From: Parachlamydiaceae bacterium
GTDB taxonomy: Bacteria; Chlamydiota; Chlamydiia; Chlamydiales; Parachlamydiaceae
Length of the DNA: 5,417 nucleotides
Reading direction: 5' to 3'
Assembly (NCBI GenBank): GCA_003164155.1
Contig: PLSG01000186.1
Span: 6,623 to 12,039, forward strand
The notes beneath the pieces are model-generated. The model was not told the DNA's origin. It saw nothing but the letters and a program-made list of their open reading frames with translations, and searched no databases. The first letter of the stretch is position 1; every line of letters starts with the position of its first letter. A program made the position numbers and the translations under genes. This document shows positions 4,836 through 5,417 of this stretch, in pieces.

Positions 4836-5354
4836 TCACGCCGCCAGCTTGCTGGCCAAGACTTTTTGGATTTCCATCAGTTGGACATTCATGAGATCGA
4901 CGCGCGCAATGGCATACATCTCCGAGCTATGGATATCTTCGTACAGGTTGGTGTGACTGTCTGGCTGTTTGCGATCCTCTCTCAAAACTAGGATCCGCCT
5001 TCTGGCCAAGTATAGAGCCAAGACAAAAAGTTCAGCTGCGTTGAGGGTGCCTTCGGTGGCTTTGGCTTTTTTCAATAAGGCCAGAGCCCTATCGTCGCGG
5101 CTTAGATCGGGCGGTTTGATTTCCTTTTTGGAGAACACTTTAGCTTTCCAGTAGCTTTTAGCTTTAGCGATCCATTCGCTCTTGGCTTTTTCCTTCCAGC
5201 ACTTTGCGCAAAAATCAAAGCGTTGTGTGGCATGGTCATCGGCTTCACACAAAACCGAATAATATTCCATATGCGGATCCAGTATCTCTTTTTCTTGATA
5301 ACAGTGTGTTCCGCGCCGGGGTATCTCTTGTTGAAAAATTTTTTTAGCAGCCAT
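4836..5354 (-). CDS. Conserved small protein with CxxC motif (PVC-type hypothetical)
   Basis: This 172-residue protein has no assigned function. Its N-terminal part contains RRGTHCYQ (Cys18), YYSVLCE (31-37) and FDFCAKCW (47-53, Cys49 and Cys52). Together these could form a small zinc-binding or redox site. From memory, this pattern (a Cys-containing start, then YSVL, then a D[FY]C-x-x-[CA]W segment) resembles a family of uncharacterised proteins in Planctomycetes and other PVC bacteria. The middle (55-80) is Lys/Trp-rich. Residues 108-127 are LFVLALYLARRR-like, hydrophobic then basic, and the C-terminus is helical. No signal peptide is seen. It is the first gene of the minus-strand cluster, ending 10 nt before the xerD ATG. 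ATG 5354 is the only sensible start but has a weak ribosome binding site. A cytoplasmic or RNA-binding role is a guess only. Confidence 0.72.
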   Translation of the reverse strand: MAAKKIFQQEIPRRGTHCYQEKEILDPHMEYYSVLCEADDHATQRFDFCAKCWKEKAKSEWIAKAKSYWKAKVFSKKEIKPPDLSRDDRALALLKKAKATEGTLNAAELFVLALYLARRRILVLREDRKQPDSHTNLYEDIHSSEMYAIARVDLMNVQLMEIQKVLASKLAA

Positions 5355-5357
5355 AAG

Positions 5358-5387
5358 TTAAAGATCGTCCAACGATTAAAGATTGTC
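5358..5387. repeat. 12-bp direct repeat before the minus-strand cluster
   Basis: TTAAAGATCGTC (5358-5369) and TTAAAGATTGTC (5376-5387) differ at one base and are 18 bp apart. They lie just upstream of the first minus-strand gene, between it and the window edge, and could be a paired binding site for a regulator. No convincing promoter boxes were identified beside them. Confidence 0.5.
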
Positions 5388-5417
5388 GCAATTGTTCAGA
5401 TCCTAATAACGCAAGTT

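Overview
This window most likely comes from an environmental (Parachlamydiales-like) member of the Chlamydiae. The main evidence is a minus-strand cluster of three genes in order: a small conserved protein with a CxxC motif, the tyrosine recombinase XerD, and a type III secretion chaperone of the SycD/LcrH family. From memory, a xerD gene close to an lcrH-type chaperone gene is also the arrangement in Chlamydia (CT864 and CT862 region). The moderate GC content, relaxed promoters and small lineage-restricted membrane proteins fit this. Genus-level assignment cannot be made from the sequence alone.

Layout, left to right. (1) 108-1103 (+) encodes an APH/choline-kinase-fold phosphotransferase with an intact catalytic motif and an apparent N-terminal signal sequence. 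(2) 1104-1838 has no convincing gene. It holds a roughly 240-bp imperfect palindrome (1334-1573) with perfect 20-bp ends and a GC-rich central hairpin, abutting one copy of a short dispersed repeat (1573-1621). A promoter candidate lies just before the next gene. (3) 1839-2264 (+) encodes a 141-residue protein with two hydrophobic segments. (4) 2265-2719 is mostly non-coding but contains a 35-codon ORF (2484-2591) with a good ribosome binding site and a TTG start. (5) 2720-3154 (+) encodes a 144-residue hydrophobic protein with an apparent internal duplication. (6) 3155-3363 is a convergent intergenic region with direct repeats, a long hairpin and a second copy of the dispersed repeat. (7) 3364-5354 (-) is the probable operon: CxxC protein, xerD, lcrH-type chaperone.

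How the parts may work together. XerD is expected to act in chromosome dimer resolution at dif and is probably housekeeping. The chaperone is expected to hold hydrophobic translocators or effectors in the cytoplasm before type III export. The two small hydrophobic proteins on the opposite strand are plausible but unproven type III substrates or inclusion-membrane proteins. The exported-looking kinase could act outside the cytoplasm. The least explained parts are the foldback element and the repeat family built around CCCC-loop-GGGG hairpins.
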